A DNA stretch of 64,000 bases, from positions 1-64,000 of the forward strand of contig CANKUB010000001.1 in NCBI GenBank assembly GCA_947486575.1. Reading direction: 5' to 3'. Shown here in pieces: positions 28,867 through 39,130 of the stretch. The notes below the pieces were generated by a model, which made no database searches, was not told the origin of the DNA, and worked only from the letters and a program-made list of their open reading frames with translations. Made by a program: the position numbers and the translations under genes. This DNA comes from Betaproteobacteria bacterium. GTDB taxonomy: Bacteria > Pseudomonadota > Gammaproteobacteria > Burkholderiales > SG8-41. Each line of letters begins with the position of its first letter. Position 1 is the stretch's first letter.

Positions 28867-29208
28867 TCAGAACAGTTTTGTCTGCTCCGACATTGCCTGA
28901 TTGATCACCGTTTCCATACCAGCCATTCTACGCTTGAAGCTGGCCATGTCAAAATTGTCACCGACCTTGGCGCCGAGAAATTCGTGCGTGATATTCAACG
29001 CGGCCATAATGGCGATGCGTTCCAAGCCTACGATCTTGCCTTGATCGCGAATTTCTTCCATGCGGCGATTGAGATAATCGACGGCTTCGAGCAGCCCGGC
29101 TTGCTCTTCATCTTTACACGCGACGCGAAAATTGCGTCCCATGATGGTGATTTGCAAACCCTTGGCGTCTTTCGCGTCCTTCGCCTCTTTAGCTTCAGCG
29201 GCGCTCAT
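28867..29208 (-). CDS. zapA: Cell division protein ZapA
   Basis: LQITIMGRNFRVACKDEEQAGLLEAVDYLNRRMEEIRDQGKIVGLERIAIMAALNITHE. Confidence 0.9.
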   Translation of the reverse strand: MSAAEAKEAKDAKDAKGLQITIMGRNFRVACKDEEQAGLLEAVDYLNRRMEEIRDQGKIVGLERIAIMAALNITHEFLGAKVGDNFDMASFKRRMAGMETVINQAMSEQTKLF

Positions 29209-29405
29209 GCGGTTTCTTCAGGGATTTGTTGCAGCAGCGCTTCGAGGCGCGTTGTGGCGCCGCCGATTTTGTCTTCGAGCTGGTGTTTGGCGTTGAGTGC
29301 GGTCGCGACATCCTGCCGCAGCTGATGATTCTCCGCGCGCAGTTGCTGGCACAGTTTGACGAACTGGCCGAGCTTGTCTTCCAACGATTTAAGTTCCGCT
29401 TCCAT
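29205..29405 (-). CDS. ZapB-like small coiled-coil protein (TIGR02449-type)
   Basis: MEAELKSLEDKLGQFVKLCQQLRAENHQLRQDVATALNAKHQLEDKI; overlaps zapA start. Confidence 0.8.
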   Translation of the reverse strand: MEAELKSLEDKLGQFVKLCQQLRAENHQLRQDVATALNAKHQLEDKIGGATTRLEALLQQIPEETA

Positions 29406-29544
29406 GCGCGCACTATAGTTGGAAAAAATCCATCAAGTCAACTACTAAGCGCGAAAAGTGAATGTGAATTCGCAAATGTGTTGCGCGGGTTTGTGTGTGC
29501 TAACATTCGCCCGTTCGTGTGGCGTGCCGTCCGTAGGTAGAGCT

Positions 29545-29790
29545 CGCACGATAGCGATACAGGGTGCTGACGGCCTTTAAGGGCCGCCAGTTAAACGGGA
29601 AACCGGTGCGAGAAAAGTGTTTGTAAAACAAATACTTACATCTCAAAGCCGGTGCTGCCCCCGCAACGGTTGGTGAAAGCGGTGCTGAAGTCCGGCATCG
29701 CGGCGGCGCGTCATAAAGCCACTGTGAGCTTTGCTCATGGGAAGGCGGCGCGCTCCGTTCACGAGCCCGTATACCGGCCCGTATCGACTG
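29545..29790 (+). promoter_or_regulatory. Cobalamin riboswitch upstream of btuB-like gene
   Basis: GGGTGCTGACGGCC, GGGAAACCGGTGCG, CCGGTGCTGCCCCCGCAACGGT, AAGCCACTG, GGGAAGGC, CGAGCCCGTATACCGGCC in canonical order; boundaries approximate. Confidence 0.87.
29626..29638 (+). repeat. Dispersed AT-patch motif: AAACAAATACTTA
   Basis: Inside cobalamin riboswitch; 3' arm of hairpin 29615-29637. Confidence 0.75.
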
Positions 29791-29937
29791 GATGGAAATG
29801 CTGCGGGGATGCAGCGTGCCGGATTCTCGCGCGGCTGCGTTCTGCTGTGCGGTGTCGTCATGACAATTCCCCGTGGTGCTTCCGATGCGTATTTGCGCGC
29901 GGCGGGCGCGCTCCATTATTTGGGGAATTCAGAAATC

Positions 29938-31926
29938 ATGAGGACTTCTATACCTGTTCTACCATTGGTTACCGCAGTTCAGGCGGCGCTTTTGTTTAAT
30001 GCTTCGGCGCGCGCGGCAGATGTGCCGGTTGCGGTTGGGCCACCCGTTACGGTAACTGCCACGCGCTTTGATGACACGTCAGCGCGGTATCCGATTGGCG
30101 TCACCGTTATCACCGCGCAGGATATTGCGCGCAGTACGGCATCGACCGTGCCGCAATTGCTGCAATCTCTGGCGGGCATACGCACGCGCGATTTGTCGGG
30201 CTCGCCCAATGCTCAGGTAGACATGCGTGGATTTGGGATTTTTGGCGATCAAAATACACTGGTTCTGCTCGATGGCGTGCGCATAAGCGAACACGAGCAA
30301 CTCACCGTCAACTGGTCGGCGATTCCACTGGATTCCATCGAACGCATAGAGATCTTGCGTGGCAGCGGTGCGGTGCTATACGGAAGCGGCGCTACCGGCG
30401 GCACTATCAATATCATTACCAGGGCACCGCAGCGAAATTCGCGATCAGCCACGCTAGGTGGCATGGCCGGTAGTCATAACACACGCGAATTAAGGCTGAG
30501 CGGGAATCTGGCGGGCGACAATGCCGGCGCGCGGCTCAACGCCACGCATTATGAGAGCAACAATTACCGCGATAACAATCGCGTACGCATCGACAACGCG
30601 CAGGCGGATTTTCGCTGGGGCGGGACCGCGAGTTCGCTGGTACTCAAGCTTGGCGCGGACGAGCAGCGTAACGGACTCCCCGGCGCGATTGGCGAAGCGC
30701 AAATCGCGGCCAATCGCAAACAAGCGGCTACGCCGAATGACGTTGCCACCCAGCGCGGCGGCTATGCCAATCTAAGCGGGCAGCACAAGTTTGATTTCGG
30801 TGAATTTGCTACCAGTTTTGGTTACCGCGAAAAGGACTCCACGTCGTCGTTTTTCGTCGGAACGCCTTTCCGCAACAATGTCGACTCCCACGTTACCGTG
30901 TGGACGGCATCGCCGCGTGTAAAGCTTAAACCGCGCTTCGGTTCCTGGGACAATAATCTTGTGCTGGGCATGGATTTCGAAGACTGGAAATTCGACGCCA
31001 ACGCCGGCCCGTCTGTTGTCGGCCGACCGCAAGCCACCCAGCGCAGCGAGGCGCTGTATGCGCAACACAGCATGGCCTTCGCCACCCAAACCACGGTGGC
31101 GCTGGGCGCTCGTGGGCAACGCCTGCGCTATGACGTTACCGATGCGGCGAATCCCGCAGCGACGGGCAATCGCAGCCGCACGCTTAATGCGTGGGACATC
31201 GCGCTGCGGCAATCTGTTGTGCCTGGTATCAACGTCTACGGGAAATTTGGCCGGAGTTTTCGCGTGCCCAACGTGAACGACAACTACAATCTGTTTGCGG
31301 CATCGGTCACGCTGCTCGAACCGCAAACAGCGCGGGATGCAGAATTCGGGGTCGACGGCAATTTGGGCCCCGTTCGGTATCGTGCAGCGGCCTATCGCAT
31401 TGAACTACGGAACGAGATCTTCTTTGACCCGCTTACCTTCAGCAACCGCAATCTGCAGCCCACGCGGCGGCAAGGTGCTGAGCTTGAAGCACGCTGGCAA
31501 GTCAATCCCGCGGTAGAGGTGCATGCCAACTACACCTATGTAGATGCCCGATTCCGCGAAGGTAATTTCGGCGGCGTTTCCATTGCGGGTAACGCCGTGC
31601 CGCTGGTACCCCGGCACGCGCTCAACGCGGGGCTCGGCTGGGCCATCTTGGGAAAAGCGCGCGCCGATCTTGATGTCCGCCACATAGGCAGCAGTCCATT
31701 TGACGCCGACGAAACCAATACCTTCGGACGAAAAATGCCCGCCTATACCGTTGCCGACTTCAAGTTGAGCGTGCGCCGCGGCGGCTGGCAGGTCAACGCC
31801 GGTGTGCGCAATCTACTGAACGAGAAGTATTTCAGCTACGGCGTGTTTACAGGGTTCCCGACCTACGCGGCGCTGCCTGCGGCAGAACGCACGCTGTTTG
31901 TGTCGGGCCAGTATCAGTTTCAATAG
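29938..31926 (+). CDS. btuB: TonB-dependent receptor, BtuB-like
   Basis: Plug domain VTVTATRFDDTSARYPIGVTVITAQDIARS, LLDGVRISEHEQLTVNWSAIPLDSIERIEILRGSGAVLYGSGATGGTINIITR; C-terminal F; riboswitch upstream. Confidence 0.85.
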   Translation: MRTSIPVLPLVTAVQAALLFNASARAADVPVAVGPPVTVTATRFDDTSARYPIGVTVITAQDIARSTASTVPQLLQSLAGIRTRDLSGSPNAQVDMRGFGIFGDQNTLVLLDGVRISEHEQLTVNWSAIPLDSIERIEILRGSGAVLYGSGATGGTINIITRAPQRNSRSATLGGMAGSHNTRELRLSGNLAGDNAGARLNATHYESNNYRDNNRVRIDNAQADFRWGGTASSLVLKLGADEQRNGLPGAIGEAQIAANRKQAATPNDVATQRGGYANLSGQHKFDFGEFATSFGYREKDSTSSFFVGTPFRNNVDSHVTVWTASPRVKLKPRFGSWDNNLVLGMDFEDWKFDANAGPSVVGRPQATQRSEALYAQHSMAFATQTTVALGARGQRLRYDVTDAANPAATGNRSRTLNAWDIALRQSVVPGINVYGKFGRSFRVPNVNDNYNLFAASVTLLEPQTARDAEFGVDGNLGPVRYRAAAYRIELRNEIFFDPLTFSNRNLQPTRRQGAELEARWQVNPAVEVHANYTYVDARFREGNFGGVSIAGNAVPLVPRHALNAGLGWAILGKARADLDVRHIGSSPFDADETNTFGRKMPAYTVADFKLSVRRGGWQVNAGVRNLLNEKYFSYGVFTGFPTYAALPAAERTLFVSGQYQFQ

Positions 31927-32004
31927 AATCTGCTTCTGGGGTATTCACTTGTAAGTCACTCGTAAGTTCTTGAATTAAAATCATAAATTTGGTAAGGTTC
32001 GACG

Positions 32005-33786
32005 GTGAAATCACCGTCCCGATCCGTTTCCAGCCGCGAGTTGTACCTGCGCCTGTTGCGCTATGTTGCGCCCTACCGCCACGTTTTTCTGGTGGCGATC
32101 GCGGGTGCCATTCTGGTTGCGCTGACCGAAGCCGCGTTGCCTGCGATCATGAAACCACTGTTCGACGGGGTGTTTGTCGAGCGCGATGCGATGGCGATAC
32201 GCTGGATGCCGCTGATTATTATTGCGCTGTTTGTGGTGCGCGGTCTGGCGGAATATGCAGCAACCTATTGCATGGCGTGGGTCAGCAATCGGCTGGTGAT
32301 GGATTTGCGCACGCTGATGTTTGCGCGTCTGCTGGAACTGCCGACGCCGATGTATGACGACCAGGCTTCGGGCAATCTGATTTCCAAACTGACCTTTGAC
32401 GTGACACAGGTCACGGCTGCCGCGACCAGTGTACTGGTGGCGGTATTCAAGGATGGGGTGGCGATTGTCGGGCTGCTCGGGTGGATGTTCTGGCTCAACT
32501 GGAAGCTTACCCTGCTCTCGCTGCTGATGACACCACTGATTGTATTTATTGTGCGGGTAGTCAGCGTGCGTCTGCGCAACAGCAGCCGCGATGTGCAGAA
32601 TTCGATGGGCGAAGTCACGCAGGTGATTCAGGAGGCAATCGAGGGCCACAAAATCGTCAAGCTGTATGGTGGCCAAAGCTATGAAGCGGGGCGGTTTGAA
32701 CAAGAGACCAATCGTGTGCGGCGCTTTTTGATGAAGCAGGCCGCAGCCGCGGCGGCCAGCGTGCCGTTTGTACAGTTGGTCGCGGCCAGTGCTTTGGCCG
32801 CAATGATCTTTTTCGCCACCCGTGATTCGACGATTACTGTCGGCAGTTTTGTGTCTTTTCTGACAGCCATGTTGATGCTGACCGCGCCGTTAAAGCGCGT
32901 CACCAGCGTGAACGAGCCCCTGCAGCGCGGGCTGGCCGCCGCGGAGAGTGTGTTTGCCTTGCTCGATCAGCCGGGTGAAACCGATGCGGGCAGTGTGACC
33001 ATCGAACGGGCGCGCGGTGAGTTGTTATTTGAAAACGTCTGCTTGCGTTATGACGGCGCGGAGCAGGCCGCGCTGGATAGTCTTAATCTGCACATTCAGC
33101 CGGGCGAAACGGTGGCGCTGGTCGGCGCCTCCGGCGCGGGCAAATCCACGGTGGCGAATCTGGTGCCGTGTTTTTACCGGCCCACTTCCGGGCGCATCTT
33201 GCTTGACGGGCACGATCTGGCCGAACTTAAGCTCGCCAGCCTGCGCGCCAACATCGCGCTGGTGAGTCAGGACGTGGTGCTGTTCAACGACACGGTATCC
33301 GCCAACATTGCCTATGGTGCGATGAAGGGCGCATCCGAAGCGGAAATTCAGGCCGCCGCCGATGCCGCGCACGCGACGGATTTCATCCGTCAAATGCCGC
33401 AGGGGTTTGCGACCATTGTGGGAGAGAACGGGGTCAAACTCTCCGGCGGGCAGCGTCAGCGACTAGCGATTGCGAGAGCGTTGCTGAAAAACGCGCCGGT
33501 GCTGGTGCTGGATGAGGCAACTTCGGCGCTGGATTCAGAATCTGAACGCCATGTGCAGGCGGCGCTGGAAGCGCTGATGAAAGGCCGCACCACGCTGGTG
33601 ATTGCCCACCGTTTGTCCACGGTGGAAAACGCAGATCGGATTGTGGTGCTCGACAAGGGGCGCATCGTCGAAGAAGGCTCGCACCGTGAGCTGCTGGCGC
33701 GCGGCGGCACCTACGCCAAGCTGTATCAGATTCAATTCTCTGGACAGTCGATACCCAGTGGGCAGGCAAGCCATGCTGCTGCGTGA
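32005..33786 (+). CDS. msbA: MsbA-like lipid A/glycolipid ABC exporter (permease-ATPase)
   Basis: ABC half-transporter: VALVGASGAGKSTVANLVPCFYRP, LSGGQRQRLAIARALLKNAPVLVLDEATSALDSESERHVQ; GTG start. Confidence 0.85.
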   Translation: MKSPSRSVSSRELYLRLLRYVAPYRHVFLVAIAGAILVALTEAALPAIMKPLFDGVFVERDAMAIRWMPLIIIALFVVRGLAEYAATYCMAWVSNRLVMDLRTLMFARLLELPTPMYDDQASGNLISKLTFDVTQVTAAATSVLVAVFKDGVAIVGLLGWMFWLNWKLTLLSLLMTPLIVFIVRVVSVRLRNSSRDVQNSMGEVTQVIQEAIEGHKIVKLYGGQSYEAGRFEQETNRVRRFLMKQAAAAAASVPFVQLVAASALAAMIFFATRDSTITVGSFVSFLTAMLMLTAPLKRVTSVNEPLQRGLAAAESVFALLDQPGETDAGSVTIERARGELLFENVCLRYDGAEQAALDSLNLHIQPGETVALVGASGAGKSTVANLVPCFYRPTSGRILLDGHDLAELKLASLRANIALVSQDVVLFNDTVSANIAYGAMKGASEAEIQAAADAAHATDFIRQMPQGFATIVGENGVKLSGGQRQRLAIARALLKNAPVLVLDEATSALDSESERHVQAALEALMKGRTTLVIAHRLSTVENADRIVVLDKGRIVEEGSHRELLARGGTYAKLYQIQFSGQSIPSGQASHAAA

Positions 33787-34447
33787 ACTTGGCAAGGCGT
33801 GGCGGCTGGCTTTGGGCTTGCCCAATACGCTGATATTCAATTTTCGCTATTTCCCCTTTGCGAAGGCCTGTCGGCTGCCAGTGCTGGTGTCGCACCGCAT
33901 GAAGCTGGTGAAGCTGGGGGGGTCGGTTGAATTAGCGAATTACCATTTCGGCGCGATACGACTTGGCCCGGCAGACGTGGACGTATTTCCGGATGGCGGG
34001 CGGCTTGGGGTATGGCGCGTGGAAGGCCGCGTGCGGTTCGGGGAAGACGTGCGCATCGGGCCGGGCACCAGCATTGTTTGCACGGGCGAGCTCGATCTGG
34101 CTGACCATGTATTAACCAATGCCCGCGTGTCGATTTATTGCGCGAAACAAATCGTCATCGGGCGCGATGCCTTGATCTCGTGGGATGTGACGATTGTCGA
34201 CCACGATTTCCACAAGCTGTATGACGCCGACAAAAACTGGATCAATCCGCCCGCACCGATCATCATCGGCGAGCGGGCATGGATCGGCTTTGGCGCAACC
34301 ATAGCCAAAGACACCCGGCTGGCGGCAGGCACGGTGATCGGCGCGGGCGCAGTGGTGCGCGGCGACTTTAACGATCCGAATTGCGTGCTCAGCGGCAACC
34401 CGGCACGGCTGGTGCGGCGGGGTGTTATGCGCGAAGCGTTGATTTGA
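33773..34447 (+). CDS. Hexapeptide-repeat acyltransferase
   Basis: Left-handed beta-helix hexad repeats, VDHDFHKLYD..., GAGAVVRGDFNDPNCVLSGNPARLVRR. Confidence 0.82.
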   Translation: MLLRELGKAWRLALGLPNTLIFNFRYFPFAKACRLPVLVSHRMKLVKLGGSVELANYHFGAIRLGPADVDVFPDGGRLGVWRVEGRVRFGEDVRIGPGTSIVCTGELDLADHVLTNARVSIYCAKQIVIGRDALISWDVTIVDHDFHKLYDADKNWINPPAPIIIGERAWIGFGATIAKDTRLAAGTVIGAGAVVRGDFNDPNCVLSGNPARLVRRGVMREALI

Positions 34448-34482
34448 GTTGCCCTTGGGTTGGTTCAGAAATTATTCTGTAT

Positions 34483-34495
34483 AATCAAATACCTA
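34483..34495 (+). repeat. Dispersed AT-patch motif variant: AATCAAATACCTA
   Basis: 12/13 to AAWCAANNNNTTA; intergenic upstream of GT2. Confidence 0.45.
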
Positions 34496-34520
34496 CTGCA
34501 TATCAGCCGCGCTCGTTTTC

Positions 34521-35459
34521 ATGCCGATCAGCCACACCCTGATTATTCCTGTCTACCGCAACGAAGCCTTCCTGCCCGAAGTATTGCAGGTAGTGGCGAG
34601 TATCGCGGCACAAACCAGCGGCGCGCTCGAAGTGGTGTTCGTAGTGGATGGCAGCCCCGACAAATCCGAAGCGTGGCTACTGCAACACTTGCCCGCTTTT
34701 GCCGTGCCATCACAGTTGATTGCGCTATCGCGTAATTTTGGTTCATTCACCGCGATACGCACAGGTCTTGCGGCAGCGCGTGGCGAATTTATTGCGGTGA
34801 TGGCGGCGGATTTGCAGGAACCGCCTGCGCTTGTAACCGATTTTTTTCGTGTGCTGGGCGAAGGCAATGACGTGGCGGTCGGCACGCGCGCGGATCGTGA
34901 CGATGCGCTCACTCAACAAATGCCCAGCCGTGTGTTCTGGGGGCTGTATCGCGCACTGGTCAATCCCGAAATGCCGCCTGGCGGTGTCGATATGTTTGCG
35001 GTGACGGCGCGCGCGCGCGATGCCTTGCTGGCGCTGGATGAGGCGCACAGTTCGCTGGTGGCGCAACTGTATTGGATAGGCTTTCCGCGGATTGAGGTGC
35101 CGTATCACCGCCTGGCGCGCAAGCAAGGCGAAAGCGGCTGGACATTGCGCAAAAAAATTACTTATCTGCTAGACAGTATTTTTTCGTTTACCGATATCCC
35201 GATCACGTTGCTGACGTTGATGGGCTTCGCGGGCACCATCGTATTTTTGCTGCTGGGTATGGGGTTGATGGCAGCGCGGCTGCTGGGGATGATTCCCGTG
35301 CCGGGTTACACGGCAATTATGGTGACGATTTTATTTTCTGCGTCGCTGATTCTGTTTGGCCTTGGCATCGTCGGCAACTATGTGTGGCGTGCGTATGAAA
35401 ACACCAAGCACCGCCCGTTGGGCGTAGTGCGCACACGCAGCGCGTTCGATGGCCGCTGA
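34521..35459 (+). CDS. Family 2 glycosyltransferase (DPM1/GtrB-like) with C-terminal TM helices
   Basis: HTLIIPVYRNEAFLPEVLQVV, VFVVDGSPDKSE, MAADLQEPP, two C-terminal TM segments. Confidence 0.85.
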   Translation: MPISHTLIIPVYRNEAFLPEVLQVVASIAAQTSGALEVVFVVDGSPDKSEAWLLQHLPAFAVPSQLIALSRNFGSFTAIRTGLAAARGEFIAVMAADLQEPPALVTDFFRVLGEGNDVAVGTRADRDDALTQQMPSRVFWGLYRALVNPEMPPGGVDMFAVTARARDALLALDEAHSSLVAQLYWIGFPRIEVPYHRLARKQGESGWTLRKKITYLLDSIFSFTDIPITLLTLMGFAGTIVFLLLGMGLMAARLLGMIPVPGYTAIMVTILFSASLILFGLGIVGNYVWRAYENTKHRPLGVVRTRSAFDGR

Positions 35460-35856
35460 CGTGATGGAACATGATGGCAAATTCGCACCGCTGCTGCGGT
35501 TTCTGGGCGCGGGCGCGGTGAATACTTTGCTTTCCATCGCCGTTTATCAAGCAGCGTTGTTTGTTGTTGGCCCAGTTACCGCTTATGGCATCGCCTACGC
35601 AGCCGGCATTTTGTTTGCGTACTTTGCTTACTCGCGCCATGTGTTTGATGCACCGTTGTCGCCGCGCCGCTTTATGGTATTCACCCTGTTTTATATGGCC
35701 AGCGGATGTGTCGGCGCGTTGGTAAACACAGCGTTAATTGAGCAACTGGCGCTGCACCCGCGCATGGCGATTTTTGTTACTGTGCTGGTTATGCTGCCCA
35801 TCAATTATTTTGGCTCACGCTGGAGTGTGCGTGCGGCAACGGAGCGTGCGTCATGA
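35449..35856 (+). CDS. GtrA-family membrane protein
   Basis: Four-TM protein FLGAGAVNTLLSIAVYQAALFV...YFAYSRHVFDAP; follows GT2. Confidence 0.82.
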   Translation: MAADVMEHDGKFAPLLRFLGAGAVNTLLSIAVYQAALFVVGPVTAYGIAYAAGILFAYFAYSRHVFDAPLSPRRFMVFTLFYMASGCVGALVNTALIEQLALHPRMAIFVTVLVMLPINYFGSRWSVRAATERAS

Positions 35857-36251
35857 CGCTGGCGCGTTATGTGGATTTCAATGTTCGCGGCGATGCAGAC
35901 GGCTGGCTGGTGGCGCTGGAGGGCAATCGCAATGTGCCGTTTTCGATGCAGCGCGCCTACTATATTTTTGGCACGCAAAACGGCGTGCGGCGCGGCAAAC
36001 ACGCGCACCGGCGACTCACGCAGATGATGGTTTGCCTCACCGGTCAATGCAAAATTTTGCTCGACGACGGTAAAACGCGCGAGGACCTGACGCTGGCGCG
36101 CAACGATCAAGGGTTGATGCTTGACGCAATGATCTGGCACGAGATGTATGATTTTTCGCCGGATTGCGTGCTGCTGGTGCTGGCGGATAATTATTATGAC
36201 GAAGCCGATTACATCCGCAATTACGCGGCGTTCAAAACCGCCTGCGCATGA
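35853..36251 (+). CDS. FdtA/QdtA-family sugar 3,4-ketoisomerase (WxcM-like cupin)
   Basis: [47 protein letters not shown]...[32 protein letters not shown]. Confidence 0.87.
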   Translation: MTLARYVDFNVRGDADGWLVALEGNRNVPFSMQRAYYIFGTQNGVRRGKHAHRRLTQMMVCLTGQCKILLDDGKTREDLTLARNDQGLMLDAMIWHEMYDFSPDCVLLVLADNYYDEADYIRNYAAFKTACA

Positions 36252-36721
36252 CAAAAATTCACCCTACCGCAGACGTGCAAAGCCCAACCATCGGTGCGGG
36301 CACGCAAGTGTGGCAGCACACGGTTGTGCTGGCGGGTGCTGCCATCGGACGCGATTGCAACTTGAACGCGCATTGTTTTGTGGAAAACGATGTGGTGGTG
36401 GGCGACCGCGTTACGTTGAAATGCGGCGTTTATCTGTGGGACGGCATGCGCGTGGGTGATGATGTATTCATCGGCCCCAACGCAACATTTACCAACGATA
36501 AATATCCGCGCTCAAAACAATATCCCGCTGCGTTTTTGCCGGTGATTATTGGCCAGAGCGCGTCGATCGGCGCGAATGCCACGATACTCGGCGGCGTGAC
36601 CATCGGCGCAGGCGCGATGGTGGGCGCAGGCGCGGTGGTTACGCGCGATGTGCCCGCAGGCAAGCTGGTGGCGGGCAACCCGGCGCGGGTGGTGGGCGAT
36701 GCACCGCGTGCGCAATCATAA
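36248..36721 (+). CDS. Hexapeptide N-acyltransferase (FdtC/QdtC/WbbJ-like)
   Basis: [62 protein letters not shown]. Confidence 0.87.
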   Translation: MTKIHPTADVQSPTIGAGTQVWQHTVVLAGAAIGRDCNLNAHCFVENDVVVGDRVTLKCGVYLWDGMRVGDDVFIGPNATFTNDKYPRSKQYPAAFLPVIIGQSASIGANATILGGVTIGAGAMVGAGAVVTRDVPAGKLVAGNPARVVGDAPRAQS

Positions 36722-36731
36722 GCATTTGTTT
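36719..36731 (-). repeat. Dispersed AT-patch motif: AAACAAATGCTTA
   Basis: Fills the short spacer before the aminotransferase; includes upstream stop TAA. Confidence 0.72.
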
Positions 36732-36745
36732 TTATTGCTATTTTT

Positions 36746-37852
36746 ATGAGTGTTCCTTTTCTCGATTTACTCGCCATCAATGCACGCGACCGCGCTGCGC
36801 TGATAGCCGCCTTCACCCGCGTAGTCGATAGCGGCTGGTATGTGCTGGGCAAAGAAGTCGAAGCCTTCGAGCGCGAGTACGCTGCATACTGTGGCACAAA
36901 ACATTGCGTGGGCGTGGGCAATGGCCTGGAAGCGCTGGTGCTGATTTTGCGTGCATGGCTGGAGCTTGGCGCGATGCGGCTGGGCGATGAAGTGATCGTG
37001 CCTGCCAACACCTACATCGCCACGATATTGGCAATTACTGAAAACGGTTTGACTCCGGTATTGGTGGAGCCGGATGCCACGTGTAATCTGGACGCAGCGC
37101 TGATTGAGCGGCACGTAAGCCCGCGCACGCGCGCGATTCTGCCGGTACATCTTTATGGGCAGACAGCGGATATGTCTGCGATCAACGCCGTTGCGCGCAA
37201 ACACGGACTGAAGGTTATTGAAGATTGCGCGCAAGCGCACGGCGCGCTTCATGCGGGGGTGCGAGCGGGGGCGTTGGGCGATGCGGCGGGGCACAGTTTT
37301 TTCCCCAGCAAAAATCTGGGTGCGCTGGGCGATGCGGGTGCTGTAACCACCAACGATGATGCGCTGGCGAATGCGCTGCGCGCGCTGCGCAATTACGGCT
37401 CGCATCGCAAATACGAAAACCTTTATAAAGGGGTGAACAGCCGCCTTGATGAACTGCAAGCGGCTTTGCTGCGCGTGAAGCTGCCACGCATCGACGCTGA
37501 TAATCAGCGCCGCTGCGATATCGCCACGCAGTATTTGCGCGAGATTCACCATGCGCAAATTACGCTGCCGGTGGTGGGCGCGAACAACGCGCCGGTGTGG
37601 CATGTGTTTGTTGTGCGCAGCGCAGCGCGCGAGGTTTTGCAAAAACATTTGCACGAATGCGGCATAGCCACGTTGATTCACTACCCACTGCCACCGCATC
37701 AGCAAGCGGCATATCGTGAATGGAATGATCGTTCGTATCCGATTACTGAGGCGATACACCAAGAGGTGTTAAGTCTGCCGATCAGCCCGGTGATGGATGA
37801 AGCGCAGGTACGCGCGGTTATCGCGGCGTGCAATGCGTGGCCGGGTGCGTAA
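36746..37852 (+). CDS. DegT/DnrJ/EryC1/StrS PLP aminotransferase (FdtB/QdtB-like)
   Basis: [17 protein letters not shown]...[47 protein letters not shown]. Confidence 0.9.
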   Translation: MSVPFLDLLAINARDRAALIAAFTRVVDSGWYVLGKEVEAFEREYAAYCGTKHCVGVGNGLEALVLILRAWLELGAMRLGDEVIVPANTYIATILAITENGLTPVLVEPDATCNLDAALIERHVSPRTRAILPVHLYGQTADMSAINAVARKHGLKVIEDCAQAHGALHAGVRAGALGDAAGHSFFPSKNLGALGDAGAVTTNDDALANALRALRNYGSHRKYENLYKGVNSRLDELQAALLRVKLPRIDADNQRRCDIATQYLREIHHAQITLPVVGANNAPVWHVFVVRSAAREVLQKHLHECGIATLIHYPLPPHQQAAYREWNDRSYPITEAIHQEVLSLPISPVMDEAQVRAVIAACNAWPGA

Positions 37853-37858
37853 GCATCC

Positions 37859-39070
37859 ATGGCGCTAACAACTGCCCGCGAGGCCAAACGCTATCTATCT
37901 GTTTTTCTTGGTTTTTTTATAGCTGTATTGAGCGTCATTCTGGCGCTGAATCTGGCGCTGGGTGGACGCACGCTGGGCAGCGTGGATGCGTTGCAAAAAG
38001 CCAGCGCGTGGCAGCAAGCGACTCATGGCATCACGTATGCGCCGCCGCTGACGAATTCGCGGCCGTTCAAGGCATTGCGGCTTGCAGATCGCTTGCCGGA
38101 AATCAACACACTGGTGCTGGGCGCGTCGTCGCTGATGGGCGTGACCGGGGCCATGTTTCCGGCAGGGCTGCGTGCGTATAACTTTTCGCTCACCGCTAAT
38201 GCCACGTCTGCGGTGATTGCCGAGGCGGAGTATGTTGAGCGTCATCACGCCGGGCCGATACGCAATTTCGTGATCGGGCTGGATTGGGCGATTGGCATGA
38301 TCTATCAACCCACCGATGCTACCGCGCTAGACTTGAATCCCGCCAGACAACGCATTGGCTATGGCGCCGCGGAGGTGTCCCTCACACGCAAAATCGCGGA
38401 TGCGTTGTCTGCGCCAAAAATCGCTGTGCTGGGCAAAACGTTAAGTGGCGTTTTTCGTGCAAGCAATCCGCTGGCGAGCTTCCAGCAAACGTTTTTTCAG
38501 CTTGCGGATGTGGAATACCACTGCGCCGATGGCGTGCCAGCGCGCGATTTTGATGTGATGGGGCGCGGCACTTGTTTGGGTTTTCGTTACGACGGCAGTT
38601 GGACGTTTGCGGGTGAAGAACATTTGAGCGAAGCGCGTGCGCGCGGGCGGGCGCAAGCCGCAGCAGCGCCCAGCTCGCAGTTCGCGCAATTTCTATGCTC
38701 CACGCAAGGCGAACCCAATGCACGTTATTTGCAACGACTGGGGTTGCTGGCACAGCGCGTCAACGCGGCGGGCGGCTTTGCGGTTTTTATCTTGCCACCA
38801 CTGTTGCCGGGCATGGAAGCCGAGATGCTCAAGGTGCCCTCTGTGGGCCGCTGTCTGACACGAACCAAATCCGCGCTGACCGCTTGGGCGCGAGAATATG
38901 GTGTAACGATTATTGATGCGGCAGCATCTGAGCATTTCGGCTGCAAGGCAGCAGAATTCCTCGACGAAAACCATGCCTGGCCTGAATGTCACGCGCGGGT
39001 GTTCCGTCGCTATTGGCGTGACCGTGATGCGGGTCTAATCGCGCCGGGGTTGTACCAGCCAGCGTTATGA
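37859..39070 (+). CDS. SGNH-like (AlgJ/DltD-type) hypothetical protein, paralog A
   Basis: Signal anchor, INTLVLGASSLMGV, GLDWAIGMIYQP, C-terminal DENHAWPECHARVF; paralogous to 40681-41880. Confidence 0.65.
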   Translation: MALTTAREAKRYLSVFLGFFIAVLSVILALNLALGGRTLGSVDALQKASAWQQATHGITYAPPLTNSRPFKALRLADRLPEINTLVLGASSLMGVTGAMFPAGLRAYNFSLTANATSAVIAEAEYVERHHAGPIRNFVIGLDWAIGMIYQPTDATALDLNPARQRIGYGAAEVSLTRKIADALSAPKIAVLGKTLSGVFRASNPLASFQQTFFQLADVEYHCADGVPARDFDVMGRGTCLGFRYDGSWTFAGEEHLSEARARGRAQAAAAPSSQFAQFLCSTQGEPNARYLQRLGLLAQRVNAAGGFAVFILPPLLPGMEAEMLKVPSVGRCLTRTKSALTAWAREYGVTIIDAAASEHFGCKAAEFLDENHAWPECHARVFRRYWRDRDAGLIAPGLYQPAL

Positions 39071-39130
39071 CCGGTGTTGCCGGAGTGCGATAATGGCTCG
39101 TTATTTTTTGGCGCTGAATTCCTTTTAAAA

